A stretch of 64,000 bases of DNA from Pseudomonas putida S13.1.2 (GCF_000498395.2 NZ_CP010979.1:3658001-3722000), one strand, 5' to 3'; counted from the first letter of the stretch, positions 22,872 through 31,537 are shown. The notes: generated from the sequence alone by a model not told the origin. Numbers and translations: made by a program.

Positions 22872-23923
22872 GCCGGGCGGTCCGCCACAGCGGCCTCGGC
22901 AAAGGTCGCCATCTGCCCGTGCAGTGCACAGGCCAGGCGCAACAGCGGTACGGCCAGCGCAGCACCACTGCCCTCGCCCAGCCGCAGGCCCAACGCCAAC
23001 AGCGGTTCAGCCTGCAATGCATCCAGCAACGCCTTGTGCCCAGGCTCCGCGCCCTGATGGGCAAACAGCAACCACGCCCGGCACTGCGGGTTGAGGCGCA
23101 CCGCCACCAGGGCGGCAACGCTACAAATGAAGCCGTCCACCAGCACTGCGATCCCCTCCTGGGCGCAGCCGATGTAGGCACCGGCCAGGGCAGCAATCTC
23201 GAAACCGCCGACACAACCCAGTGCCTGCAATGGATCTGCGGGCTGCAGGCCATGCAGGCGCAGCGCCCGCTCGATGACCTCGGCCTTGTGCTGCACGCCA
23301 GCGTTGTCCAGGCCGGTGCCCGGGCCGCTCAGTTCAGCAGGCGGGCAGCTTAAAAGGACGCTGGCCAAGGCCGCGGCGGCCGTGGTGTTGCCAATACCCA
23401 TCTCGCCGCCGATGAACAGCTGCGCGCCCTGTTCGGCGGCACGCAGGGCGCTGTCGCGGCCAGCCTGCAAGGCAGCGTGCAGCTGCCCCTCGGTCATCGC
23501 GGGCTGACGGGCGAAGTTGGCCGTGCCAGCACCCAGGCGCAGGTGGCGCACACCGGGCAGTTCCAGATGAGGGTCGATGGTGCCCAGATCGACCACTTCA
23601 AGGCTGGCTTGCAGCTGACGCGCCAATACGCTGATCGCCGCACCACCGCCGACGAAGTTGCGCAGCATCTGGCCGGTCACCGCCTGCGGGTAGGCCGAGA
23701 TACCTTCTTCGACCACACCGTGGTCACCCGCAAAAATGCTGATGGCAGCCTGGTCCAGGGTGGGCCGTTCACGCCCTTGCAGGCCCGCCAGCTGAATGGC
23801 CAGGCCTTCCAGCTGGCCGAGTGAACCGGCAGGTTTGGTCAGCTGTTGCTGACGGGCGCGGGCCTGGTCCATGGCGGCGTTGTCGAGGGATTGGCAGGCG
23901 TCACGCCACCAGGCTTGAGTCAT
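22868..23923 (-). CDS. cobT: Nicotinate-nucleotide:dimethylbenzimidazole phosphoribosyltransferase (CobT)
   Basis: 351 residues, normal length. The enzyme activates 5,6-dimethylbenzimidazole to alpha-ribazole phosphate by taking phosphoribose from nicotinate mononucleotide. Family segments are LTKPAGSLGQLEGLAIQLAG, SIFAGDHGVVEEGISAYPQAVTGQM, GGEMGIGNTTAAAAL and the catalytic glutamate in LGLRLGEGSGAAL. The dimethylbenzimidazole itself would come from BluB in the same operon. It overlaps cobU and the phosphatase gene by four bases each, an ATGA coupling that runs through the operon. Confidence 0.96.
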   Translation of the reverse strand: MTQAWWRDACQSLDNAAMDQARARQQQLTKPAGSLGQLEGLAIQLAGLQGRERPTLDQAAISIFAGDHGVVEEGISAYPQAVTGQMLRNFVGGGAAISVLARQLQASLEVVDLGTIDPHLELPGVRHLRLGAGTANFARQPAMTEGQLHAALQAGRDSALRAAEQGAQLFIGGEMGIGNTTAAAALASVLLSCPPAELSGPGTGLDNAGVQHKAEVIERALRLHGLQPADPLQALGCVGGFEIAALAGAYIGCAQEGIAVLVDGFICSVAALVAVRLNPQCRAWLLFAHQGAEPGHKALLDALQAEPLLALGLRLGEGSGAALAVPLLRLACALHGQMATFAEAAVADRPA

Positions 23924-24441
23924 AGTGCAGCTCCTTTGAGCATTAGGGGCAGGCCGGCCACGGTCAGTACCACGCGCTGACAGCGTTCGGCCACGGCCTG
24001 GTGCAGCCAGCCGGCCAGGTCAACATAGCGCCGGGTCAGCTCGCCCATGGGCACGACGCCCAGGCCGGTTTCGTTACTGACCAGAATGAGGGTGCCAGGC
24101 AACTGTTCCAGGCAGGCCAGCAGGGCATCACGCTCCTCGGCCAGGCGCTGGTCGTCTTCAAGCATCAGCAGGTTGGTCAGCCACAACGTCAGGCAGTCCA
24201 CCAGCAGGCAGCGCCCTTCGGCCGCTTCGGCGCGCAGTACTGCCGCCAGCGCCAGCGGCTCTTCGATCAGCCCCCAGTCAGCGGGACGGCGCTGGCGATG
24301 CAGCAACACACGTTCGTTCATTTCACCATCCAGCGGCTGGCTGGTAGCGATATAGGTCACTGGCAGGCCGCTGGCGGTGGCCAGCTGTTCGGCCAGGCGG
24401 CTCTTGCCGGAGCGGGCGCCACCGAGGATCAGGCTGCGCAT
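23920..24441 (-). CDS. cobU: Bifunctional adenosylcobinamide kinase/GTP:adenosylcobinamide-phosphate guanylyltransferase
   Basis: 173 residues. CobU (CobP in Pseudomonas naming) phosphorylates adenosylcobinamide and transfers GMP to it. The P-loop GGARSGKSRLAE lies at the N-terminus, followed by YIATSQPLDGEMNERVLLHRQRRP, in which the histidine that takes the GMP is expected (HRQRRP), and LVDCLTLWLTNLL. The ATG at 24441 (MRSLILGGARSGKS) was chosen because the P-loop must lie near the N-terminus; the ORF to 24762 only crosses into cobQ. It starts one base after the cobQ stop. Confidence 0.95.
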   Translation of the reverse strand: MRSLILGGARSGKSRLAEQLATASGLPVTYIATSQPLDGEMNERVLLHRQRRPADWGLIEEPLALAAVLRAEAAEGRCLLVDCLTLWLTNLLMLEDDQRLAEERDALLACLEQLPGTLILVSNETGLGVVPMGELTRRYVDLAGWLHQAVAERCQRVVLTVAGLPLMLKGAAL

Positions 24442-24442
24442 G

Positions 24443-25897
24443 TCAGACCACCCCGCACAGTTGGCGCAGGTGCGCGGTGTCCAGGTGCTTTTCCACCAGG
24501 TCCGCCAGGCGCTCGATGTCGCGCTCGCGCAAGGCTTCATAATCGATGGCCTGCACATCCTCGAGGCCAGCCCAGCGCAGCAGCGCAGCACACGACTGGC
24601 TGCCCTCGAACAGGCCGTGCAGGTAGGTGGCGAGGATCTGGCCATCGGCACTGACAGCGCCATCACAGCGGCCATCGGCCAGCTGCACGGCGGGCTGCTC
24701 CAGTGCAGGGCCGGTGGTGACGCCAGCGTGAATTTCATAGCCGGCAACCGGCACTGCTTCAAGGTTCAGCGTCCCAGCAACGTTGCGCAGTTGCTTCTCG
24801 GCCTCCAGCACCGTGGCGTAATCGAGCAGGCCAAGCCCAGGGCTTGAGCCGGCCGCCCCTTCGAGCCCCAGCGGGTCATGCACGTCGCGGCCAAGCATCT
24901 GCAGGCCTCCGCATATCCCGATCAGCTTGCCACCGTAGCGCAGGTGCCGCTCGATGGCCTTGTCCCAACCGCGCTCGCGCAACTGCGCCAGGTCACCGCG
25001 CACACTCTTGGAACCCGGCAGGATGATCAGGTCGGCAGCCGGGATCGGCTGACCCGGGCCAATGAACTGCAGGTCCACCTGCGGGTGCAGGCGCAACGGG
25101 TCGAAGTCGGTGTGGTTACTGATGCGCGGCAACACCGGGACAATCACCTTGAGCACACGCTCGCTTTTGGCGCCTTGGCGCACATCGATGCCGTCTTCGG
25201 CTTCCAGGTGCAGGTCGGTGACGTAAGGCAGCACCCCGAGCACTGGCTTGCCGGTGCGTTGCTCCAGCCAGTCGAGCCCCGGCTGCAACAAGGCGATATC
25301 ACCACGGAAGCGGTTGATGACAAAACCTTTGACCCGCGCCTGCTCACTGGGCGACAGCAATTCCAGCGTGCCCACCAAGTGGGCGAACACACCGCCGCGG
25401 TTGATGTCGGCAACCAGAATCACCGGGCAGTCCACCGCCTCGGCAAACCCCATGTTGGCGATGTCGCCGGCACGCAGGTTGATCTCCGCCGGCGACCCCG
25501 CGCCTTCGACCATGACCACCGGCCAGGCGGCACTCAGGCGCTGGTGCGACGCCAGCACCGCCTGCATGGCGATGGCCTTGTAGTCGTGGTAAGCCACCGC
25601 GTTCATGCTGGTGACCGCACGGCCGTGGATGATCACCTGGGCGCCGGTATCGCTGTTGGGTTTCAGCAACACGGGGTTCATGTCGGTGTGGGGTGCCAGC
25701 CGGCACGCCTGCGCCTGCACCGCCTGGGCGCGGCCAATTTCACCGCCATCGGCCGTCACCGCGCTGTTCAGCGCCATGTTCTGTGGCTTGAACGGCACCA
25801 CGCCAACGCCCTGGCGCAACAGCCAGCGGCACAGGGCAGTTACCAGCGTGCTCTTGCCAGCGTCGGAGGTGGTGCCTTGCACCATGAGGGTGGTCAT
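24443..25897 (-). CDS. cobQ: Cobyric acid synthase (CobQ)
   Basis: 484 residues. The enzyme amidates positions b, d, e and g of adenosylcobyrinate a,c-diamide with glutamine and ATP. The N-terminal dethiobiotin-synthetase-like P-loop is MVQGTTSDAGKSTLVTALCRWL, and PFKPQNMALNS follows. The C-terminal glutaminase has the nucleophile in IGICGGLQMLG and the histidine in ATYLHGLFEG. The ATG at 25897 overlaps the stop of the preceding PLP gene (ATGA); the ORF to 25957 adds a proline/glycine-rich leader that lies within that gene. Confidence 0.97.
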   Translation of the reverse strand: MTTLMVQGTTSDAGKSTLVTALCRWLLRQGVGVVPFKPQNMALNSAVTADGGEIGRAQAVQAQACRLAPHTDMNPVLLKPNSDTGAQVIIHGRAVTSMNAVAYHDYKAIAMQAVLASHQRLSAAWPVVMVEGAGSPAEINLRAGDIANMGFAEAVDCPVILVADINRGGVFAHLVGTLELLSPSEQARVKGFVINRFRGDIALLQPGLDWLEQRTGKPVLGVLPYVTDLHLEAEDGIDVRQGAKSERVLKVIVPVLPRISNHTDFDPLRLHPQVDLQFIGPGQPIPAADLIILPGSKSVRGDLAQLRERGWDKAIERHLRYGGKLIGICGGLQMLGRDVHDPLGLEGAAGSSPGLGLLDYATVLEAEKQLRNVAGTLNLEAVPVAGYEIHAGVTTGPALEQPAVQLADGRCDGAVSADGQILATYLHGLFEGSQSCAALLRWAGLEDVQAIDYEALRERDIERLADLVEKHLDTAHLRQLCGVV

Positions 25898-26886
25898 GCC
25901 GATTCCTTTTGATAGTCCGCCAGGGCCAGGGCCAGGCGTTGTTCGTCCGCCGCACATTCGGGCAGCCCCAGGCGCACGGCCGGTGGGTGTTCAAACAAGC
26001 GCACCAGGATGCCGCGGCGGGCGAGAAAGTCATGCAACTGCGCGGCGCGCTCGCTGCGCACGTACTGGAACAGGTCACAGCCACCGCTGGGCGTAAGGCC
26101 GTTGCTGGACAGCAATGTGGCCAAGCGCTGGCTGGCGGCAGCGCAACGTTCGATCTGCACGCGCTGGGCAGACGTATCGGCCAGGCTGGCCTGGGCCAAC
26201 ACCCGGGTTGGCCCGTTGACAGTCCACGGGCCAAGCAGCTCGGCCAGGCGCAGCAACAGGCTGCGCTCGGCGGCGACGAAGCCCAGGCGAACCCCGGCAA
26301 GGCCAAAGAACTTACCGAACGAGCGCAGCACGATCAGCCCCGGGCGCTCGGCGCAATCGACCACGCCATGCGCCGGGGTGTTGTCCATGAACGCTTCGTC
26401 GACCACCAGCCAGCCACCGCGGGCGGCCAGGCGCGCATGCCAGCCCAGCAGGCGCTCACGCGGCACCCGCCGCCCGGTCGGGTTGTTGGGGTTGACCAGC
26501 ACCAGCACGTCGAGGCTGTCGAGCGTCGCCTCGACCTGCGCCTCCTCCAGCTCGACCAGTTGATGGCCCGCCCGATGCCAGGCATACGGGTGTTCGGCAT
26601 AGCACGGCGACAGCACCCCTACCCGGCCAGCCGCACGCAGCAGCGGCAAAGCCTGGATCGCCGCCTGGGAGCCCGCCACCGGCAGCAACTGGCGGGCGCC
26701 GTAATACACGCGTGCCGCCTCCTCCAGGCCGTCCTCGGTCTCCGGCAGGCGGGCCCAGGCGTCTGTGGGTATCGGCGGAATCGGGAATGGCCAGGGCGCG
26801 ATGCCGCTGGACAGGTCGAGCCACTGCTCGCGAGGGATACCGTATTGCTGCACCGCACGCAGCAGGCGGCCACCGTGTTCAAGCAT
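25894..26886 (-). CDS. cobD: Threonine-phosphate decarboxylase (CobD; CobC in Pseudomonas denitrificans naming)
   Basis: 330 residues, fold type I PLP enzyme of the histidinol-phosphate aminotransferase-like family. It makes (R)-1-amino-2-propanol phosphate, the linker of the nucleotide loop. The PLP lysine is in VLRSFGKFFGLAGVRLGF, the aspartate that pairs with the PLP pyridine in VVDEAFMD, and VNPNNPTGR is the usual asparagine loop. Its neighbours on both sides are linker-attachment and amidation genes. The start overlaps the cbiB 3' end by eight bases. Confidence 0.94.
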   Translation of the reverse strand: MLEHGGRLLRAVQQYGIPREQWLDLSSGIAPWPFPIPPIPTDAWARLPETEDGLEEAARVYYGARQLLPVAGSQAAIQALPLLRAAGRVGVLSPCYAEHPYAWHRAGHQLVELEEAQVEATLDSLDVLVLVNPNNPTGRRVPRERLLGWHARLAARGGWLVVDEAFMDNTPAHGVVDCAERPGLIVLRSFGKFFGLAGVRLGFVAAERSLLLRLAELLGPWTVNGPTRVLAQASLADTSAQRVQIERCAAASQRLATLLSSNGLTPSGGCDLFQYVRSERAAQLHDFLARRGILVRLFEHPPAVRLGLPECAADEQRLALALADYQKESA

Positions 26887-27787
26887 TGATGTAGGCCCCC
26901 AGGCAAATCAACAACAGCCACAGCCACACGCCGCGCTGCACCAGGCCCCAGCCACGCTCTATGGCATCAGCGTCAGCCACCGGCCCTTCACCCAGGCGCG
27001 GCCGCTCATGCAGTTCGCCGTGATAAACAGCCGGCCCACCCAGTTCTACCCCCAGTGCACCGGCACCGGCGGCCATCACTGGCCCGGCGTTGGGGCTGTC
27101 CCACAGCGGGCCCTGCTTGCGCCAGCAAGCCAGGGCCAGGCGGGTCTTGCCCAGCAGTGCGTACGTCAGCGCCACCAGCCTTGCGGGAATATAGTTGAGC
27201 ACGTCATCGATGCGCGCCGCGCACCAGCCGAAGCGCTCGAAGCGTTCGTTGCGGTACCCCCACATGGCATCCAGGGTGTTGCTCAGGCGGTACAGCACCA
27301 CGCCCGGCGCGCCGGCCACCACAAACCAGAACAGCGCGGCGAACACCGCGTCACTGCCATTTTCCAGCACCGACTCGGTGGCCGCCCGCGCCACGGCGGG
27401 CTCGTCCAGCTCGCGGGTTTCGCGGCTGACCAGGTAGCCGACGCGGCGCCGCGCTTCTTCCAGGTCGCCCTGGCGCAAGGCGTTGGCCACCGGCAGCACA
27501 TGTTCACCCAAGCTGCGCAGGCCCAGGGCGCAGTACAGCGCCAGCACATCCACCAGCCAGCCGATGTACGGCAGCCAGGACAGGATCAGTGCCACCAGGG
27601 TCAGCGGCACAACCGCCAGAAACCACGCACTCACGCCGTGGCTGCGCCAGCCGCGGCCACCTGCATTCAGGCGGCGCTCCAGGTTACCGGCCATATTACC
27701 GAAAGCCACCAACGGGTGGCGCCGCTGCGGTTCGCCCAGCAAGGCATCCAGCGCTACCCCGGCCATGGTCAGCAAGGCCACGCTCAT
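26879..27787 (-). CDS. cbiB: Adenosylcobinamide-phosphate synthase (CbiB; CobD in Pseudomonas denitrificans naming)
   Basis: Inner-membrane enzyme of 302 residues with about five helices. It joins the aminopropanol (phosphate) linker to adenosylcobyrate. Family segments are ALLGEPQRRHPLVAFGN, LVSRETRELDEPAVARAATESVLENGSDAVFAALFWF and DSPNAGPVMAAGAGALGVELGG. The ATG at 27787 overlaps the bluB stop (ATGA) and has GGAG upstream; an ATG 15 bases earlier lies inside bluB and is less likely. Confidence 0.95.
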   Translation of the reverse strand: MSVALLTMAGVALDALLGEPQRRHPLVAFGNMAGNLERRLNAGGRGWRSHGVSAWFLAVVPLTLVALILSWLPYIGWLVDVLALYCALGLRSLGEHVLPVANALRQGDLEEARRRVGYLVSRETRELDEPAVARAATESVLENGSDAVFAALFWFVVAGAPGVVLYRLSNTLDAMWGYRNERFERFGWCAARIDDVLNYIPARLVALTYALLGKTRLALACWRKQGPLWDSPNAGPVMAAGAGALGVELGGPAVYHGELHERPRLGEGPVADADAIERGWGLVQRGVWLWLLLICLGAYINA

Positions 27788-28434
27788 TGGCGCTCTCCCC
27801 ATTGGTTTTCGTACAGCAGGTCACTCAAGGGCCGTTCTTCGGCCCAGTTTTCCAGCACCAGCATGGGTGCCGGGTAAAATTCGGTCACAGGCCCCAGGCA
27901 CAACACCGCCACTGGCTTGGCCCCCTCAGGCATGCCCAGCAGCGCTGCCAGCGCCAGGGGGTCGAACAGCGACACCCAGCCCATGCCCAGCCCTTCGCCA
28001 CGGGCCGCCAGCCACAGGTTCTGGATGGCACAGGCCAGTGAGGCCAGGTCCATCTCCGGGAGGGTGCGACGACCGAAGATGTGCGGCTCGCGGTTGTCCA
28101 TCAAAGCCGCTACCAGTAGCTCGGCACAGTCGTTGATGCCTTCTACCTTCAGCTTCATGAAGTCATCAGCGCGCTCGCCCAATGCCTCGGCAGTGCGCAG
28201 CCGCTCCGCCTCCACCAAGGCCTGGATGCGGGTGCGCAGGTCACGCTGGGTAATGCGGATGAAACGCCAGGGCTGCATCAAACCGACGCTGGGCGCCTGG
28301 TGTGCGGCCGCCAGCAGGCGGCCGAGCAGTTGCGGCGCCACCTGGCCACCGGCGAAATGGCGCATGTCGCGGCGCTCGCCGATGGCGCGGTAGATCGCGG
28401 CGCGTTCGGCGTCGCTGTAAGCGTGTTCACTCAT
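27784..28434 (-). CDS. bluB: 5,6-Dimethylbenzimidazole synthase (BluB)
   Basis: 216 residues of the nitroreductase-like flavoprotein family. BluB cleaves reduced FMN with oxygen to make 5,6-dimethylbenzimidazole, the lower ligand of cobalamin. The protein starts ...AAIYRAIGERRDMRHFAGGQVAPQLLGRLLAAAHQAPSVGLMQPWRFIRI, which contains the family's RRD-R-F segment and the APSVGLMQPW segment specific to BluB. The presence of bluB shows that the strain makes its own lower ligand aerobically. It is coupled by ATGA overlaps with cobB upstream and cbiB downstream. Confidence 0.96.
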   Translation of the reverse strand: MSEHAYSDAERAAIYRAIGERRDMRHFAGGQVAPQLLGRLLAAAHQAPSVGLMQPWRFIRITQRDLRTRIQALVEAERLRTAEALGERADDFMKLKVEGINDCAELLVAALMDNREPHIFGRRTLPEMDLASLACAIQNLWLAARGEGLGMGWVSLFDPLALAALLGMPEGAKPVAVLCLGPVTEFYPAPMLVLENWAEERPLSDLLYENQWGERQ

Positions 28435-29726
28435 GGCCGCAACAGCGCCGCCGCCGCATCGGGGTTGGAGGGGAAGTAGAAGTGCACGTAAGAGGCTGTC
28501 AGCCGACCCAGGCGATACACCGCTTCGTTGCCCCGCCCGCCGTTGGGGCTGAGGCCACGGGCGATCGGGTCAAGCGCGGTGCTGGTCAGCGAGTGGTGAT
28601 AGGTGTGACCGCGCAGGGTACCTTCCGGCAGCTCCACCGCCTGCAAGGCCAAGGCCGCCAGGCGCTTCTGCATGGTCGCCTCGCCCGGCAGCAGGCCGAG
28701 CAGTTCGGCACGCTCACCAGTCACGTCGGTCAGGGCATCGAGCAGGTACAGCATGCCGCCGCACTCAGCCAGCAACGGCTTGCCCTGAGCATGATGGGCG
28801 CGGATTGCCTCGCTCATCGGCGCGTTGGCGGCCAAGGCGTGGTGATGCAGCTCGGGATAACCACCCGGGAGGTACAGGCTGTCCACCACCGGCAGTTCAC
28901 GGTCATGCAGCGGCGAGAAGAATTCCAGCTGTGCGCCCAGGTTGCGCAGCAGTTCCAGGTTGGCGCCATAGGTGAAAGCGAACGCCTCGTCTCGCGCCAC
29001 ACCAATGCGCACGCCAGCCAGCGAGGCAGCACACGCTTGCGGTTCGGGTTCGGCAAAAGTCACCGGCGGTGGCAAGGTTGCGTCGCAACTGGCGCCAAGC
29101 GCCTCGGCCGCGGCGTCAAGGCGAGCATCCAGATCATTCAGTTCACTGGCCTGCACCAGCCCAAGGTGGCGGCTGGGCAGCTCGATGCCGCGCTCGCGGG
29201 ACAAGCCGCCATACCAGCGCAGCCCTTCTGTCAGGCTACCTTCGAGCAGTTGCGCGTGGCGCAGGCTGCCCACCCGGTTGGCCAGTACGCCGGCAAACGG
29301 CAGGTCGGCCTGGTAACGCGCCAGGCCCAGGGCCAATGCGCCGAAGGTCTGGGCCATGGCCGTGCCGTCGATCACCGCCAGCACCGGCACGCCGAAGTGG
29401 CGTGCCAGGTCGGCGCTGGACGGGGTGCCATCGAACAACCCCATCACCCCTTCGATCAAAATCAGGTCGGCCTCACCGGCGGCGTCCCACAGCAGGCGGC
29501 GGCTTTCCTCGGCACCGATCATCCACAAATCCAGCTGGTACACCGGTGCGCCACTGGCCCGTTCGAGAATCATCGGGTCCAGAAAATCGGGACCACACTT
29601 GAACACCCGCACCTTGCGCCCGAGGTTGCGGTGCAGGCGGGCCAGGGCAGCAGTGACGGTGGTCTTGCCCTGGCCAGAGGCCGGTGCCGCGATCAACACG
29701 GCGGGGCAGTGGCGCGATTGACTCAC
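28431..29726 (-). CDS. cobB: Cobyrinate a,c-diamide synthase (CobB; CbiA)
   Basis: 431 residues. It amidates the a and c side chains of cobyrinate (or hydrogenobyrinate) with glutamine and ATP. The P-loop is VLIAAPASGQGKTTVTAAL, followed by FKCGPDFLDPMILERASG and VMGLFDG. The C-terminal triad-type glutaminase has the nucleophile in LLAECGGMLYLLDAL and the histidine in YVHFYFPSNP. In aerobic pseudomonads the substrate is hydrogenobyrinate and cobalt insertion follows. It overlaps cobO by four bases. Confidence 0.96.
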   Translation of the reverse strand: MSQSRHCPAVLIAAPASGQGKTTVTAALARLHRNLGRKVRVFKCGPDFLDPMILERASGAPVYQLDLWMIGAEESRRLLWDAAGEADLILIEGVMGLFDGTPSSADLARHFGVPVLAVIDGTAMAQTFGALALGLARYQADLPFAGVLANRVGSLRHAQLLEGSLTEGLRWYGGLSRERGIELPSRHLGLVQASELNDLDARLDAAAEALGASCDATLPPPVTFAEPEPQACAASLAGVRIGVARDEAFAFTYGANLELLRNLGAQLEFFSPLHDRELPVVDSLYLPGGYPELHHHALAANAPMSEAIRAHHAQGKPLLAECGGMLYLLDALTDVTGERAELLGLLPGEATMQKRLAALALQAVELPEGTLRGHTYHHSLTSTALDPIARGLSPNGGRGNEAVYRLGRLTASYVHFYFPSNPDAAAALLRP

Positions 29727-30334
29727 AGTTCAACGCCCTTCTGTGCGCGGATACCGGCCTGGAAGGCGTGCTTGAGCATGCCCATCTCGGTCACGGTATC
29801 GGCCAGTTCGATCATTTCGGGTTTTGCCGCGCGGCCAGTGACAATCACGTGCTGCATGGGCGGACGGGACTGGATGTCGGACAGTACCTGGTCCAGGTCG
29901 AGGTAGCCGTGCTTGAGGGCGATATTCAGTTCATCCAGCACCACGAACTGCACACCCGGGTCCTGCAGCAACTGGCGCGACACCGCCCAGGCGGCTTCGG
30001 CGGCGGCGATGTCACGCTGGCGGTCCTGGGTTTCCCAGGTAAAGCCTTCGCCCATCACGTGGTAGCGTACCTGCTCGGGGAAGCGGCGGAAGAATAGCTC
30101 TTCGCCGGTGCTGTTGCGGCCCTTGATGAACTGCACCACACCGCACTGCATGCCATGGCCCAGGGCGCGCGCGAGCATACCGAAGGCCGAGCTGCTCTTG
30201 CCTTTGCCATTGCCGGTCAGCACTAGCAGCAAGCCGCATTCGTTGGGGGAATTGGCGATGCGTTCGTCGATGACCGCCTTCTTGCGCTGCATGCGCGCCA
30301 GGTGGCGTTCGTCGCGTTCGGTGGGTTCGCTCAT
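29723..30334 (-). CDS. cobO: Corrinoid adenosyltransferase (CobO/BtuR type)
   Basis: 203 residues, first gene of the operon. It transfers the adenosyl group of ATP to the cobalt of reduced corrinoids. The P-loop is LLLVLTGNGKGKSSSAFGMLARALGHG, and VQFIKGRNSTGEE and VVLDELNIALKHGYL complete the CobA-type pattern. The ATG at 30334 follows GGAGA; the ORF to 30565 runs into the B12 riboswitch and is wrong. Its leader of about 330 nt carries the riboswitch, so the whole operon should be repressed by adenosylcobalamin. Confidence 0.96.
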   Translation of the reverse strand: MSEPTERDERHLARMQRKKAVIDERIANSPNECGLLLVLTGNGKGKSSSAFGMLARALGHGMQCGVVQFIKGRNSTGEELFFRRFPEQVRYHVMGEGFTWETQDRQRDIAAAEAAWAVSRQLLQDPGVQFVVLDELNIALKHGYLDLDQVLSDIQSRPPMQHVIVTGRAAKPEMIELADTVTEMGMLKHAFQAGIRAQKGVEL

Positions 30335-30465
30335 CAGGGTTCTCCGCAGGCTGGCACCACGGCAACGCGTGGAGACAGGTAAAAGGCAGGCAGACGGAGA
30401 ACGCGCAGGGGCCATGGCAGGGCGCCACGGTGCACCGCGCATCACCCTCCGTGATGCCGTTGACA

Positions 30466-30660
30466 GTTTCAGGCCGGTCTCCGGGCTTGTGAGCGGGCCT
30501 TGGCCCTGACCTGCGCGCCTTCCCGGATGCTGGCATCCAGTGGCCCTGCGCGGCCTTCTACTCACCTACCGTTGCGGGGGCAGCGCCGGAATCGCGCCAT
30601 GCTGGCGCCCACCGGCTTCCCAGTTTCACCCTGCCCAGTGGGGGCTGGCAGGGCACCTGA
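30466..30660 (-). ncRNA. Cobalamin (B12) riboswitch of the cobO operon
   Basis: On the minus strand the conserved elements come in order: GGTGCCCTGCC near 30655, GAAACTGGGAAGCCGGTG at about 30610-30627, GCTGCCCCCGCAACGGTA at about 30573-30590, GCCACTGG, and the closing AGCCCGGAGACCGGCC with GAAACTGTC (30462-30485). Together these are the B12 box and core of the adenosylcobalamin class. About 130 nt separate it from the cobO start. A hairpin GCATCAC-N5-GTGATGC at 30439-30457 lies in between and may be part of the expression platform; it has no T-run, so control of translation or Rho access is more likely than intrinsic termination. Confidence 0.95.
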
Positions 30661-30671
30661 AACACGCGCGA

Positions 30672-30700
30672 AGGTTAGAGGGTTGCACCCGGAGCGTCAA
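30672..30700 (-). promoter_or_regulatory. Promoter of the cobO operon
   Basis: TTGACG-N17-TAACCT on the minus strand, ending about a dozen bases before the first riboswitch element. Good -35, moderate -10, optimal spacing. Confidence 0.6.
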
Positions 30701-30725
30701 TCGAAGCGGGTGCTACCGCGACGTA

Positions 30726-31471
30726 TGCTCTTGATCTTGCTCCTGCTCTTGATCTGGCTTTTGATCTGCTTCTGATCTGGCTTTTGATCTGCTTTTGATC
30801 TGGCTTTTGATCTTCGCGACCTCAGGAGGCCGAACGCAGGACTTGCGGAGGGAGGTGACGGGCATGGATGCCCGTCAAGCGCTGGGCCCCAGGATGGGGC
30901 CTGCAGCGCGGTCCTCCCGGGAGCGAGGCCGGAGTGAGGGAACCCCGGAGCGCAGCGCAGGGGCCGGATGATCGGAGCGCAGCGTTTTTTGGTTACTTTT
31001 TGTCGCGTTTGACAAAAAGTGACTCGCCGTAGGGCGAAAAGGTGAGTCGGCGTCGCCATCGCAAATGGACTATCCGCTATATCAAAACCCCCACTTAAGC
31101 TTCTTGGCTTTTACGATGTGCGCCTGGATACAAGTGTAGACATTCGTTCGCGCAGGTGGCGCTGAGTCACCTTTCCGCCCTTCCGGCGGGTTACTTTGGT
31201 CTTGGCCAAAGTAACCAAAGCCGTCCGCTCCCATCATCCGGCCCCTGCGCTACGCTCCGGGGTCCCCTCGCTCCGGGCTTGCTCTCGGGAGGACCGCGCT
31301 GCAGGCCCCATCCTGGGGCCCAGCGCTTGACGGGCATCCATGCCCGTCACCTCCCTTCGCAAGCCCTGCGCTCGGCCTCCTGAAGTCGCAATCTGCGTCG
31401 CCTGGACTATCGCGCGCTTAGAAGCAAAAGCCGAAGCAAGAGCAAGAGCAAGAGCAAGAGCAAGAGCAAAC
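30726..31471. repeat. Large palindromic intergenic element, copy 2, with hexanucleotide arrays
   Basis: The core (about 30813-31423) matches copy 1 with a constant offset of 12573 bp, no insertions or deletions over about 610 bp and roughly a dozen substitutions. The flanks differ. The left array (30729-30812) mixes TTGATC and longer TTGATCTGGCTT/CTGCTT units and is about twice as long as in copy 1. The right array (31421-31471) is made of GAGCAA units instead of GAGGCA. The element fills the gap between the divergent cobO promoter and the lipoprotein gene at 31538. It has the same orientation as copy 1. Confidence 0.93.
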
Positions 31472-31537
31472 GGAGGGGAACCCGGCGAACCCGGCCGGCC
31501 TCTCAATTCAACAGGCCTTCTTTAGAGGACGCCGCAC

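Noticed and set aside
30500..30775. ORF across the cobO leader
   Set aside because: It runs through the B12 riboswitch in the opposite direction and has no ribosome site.
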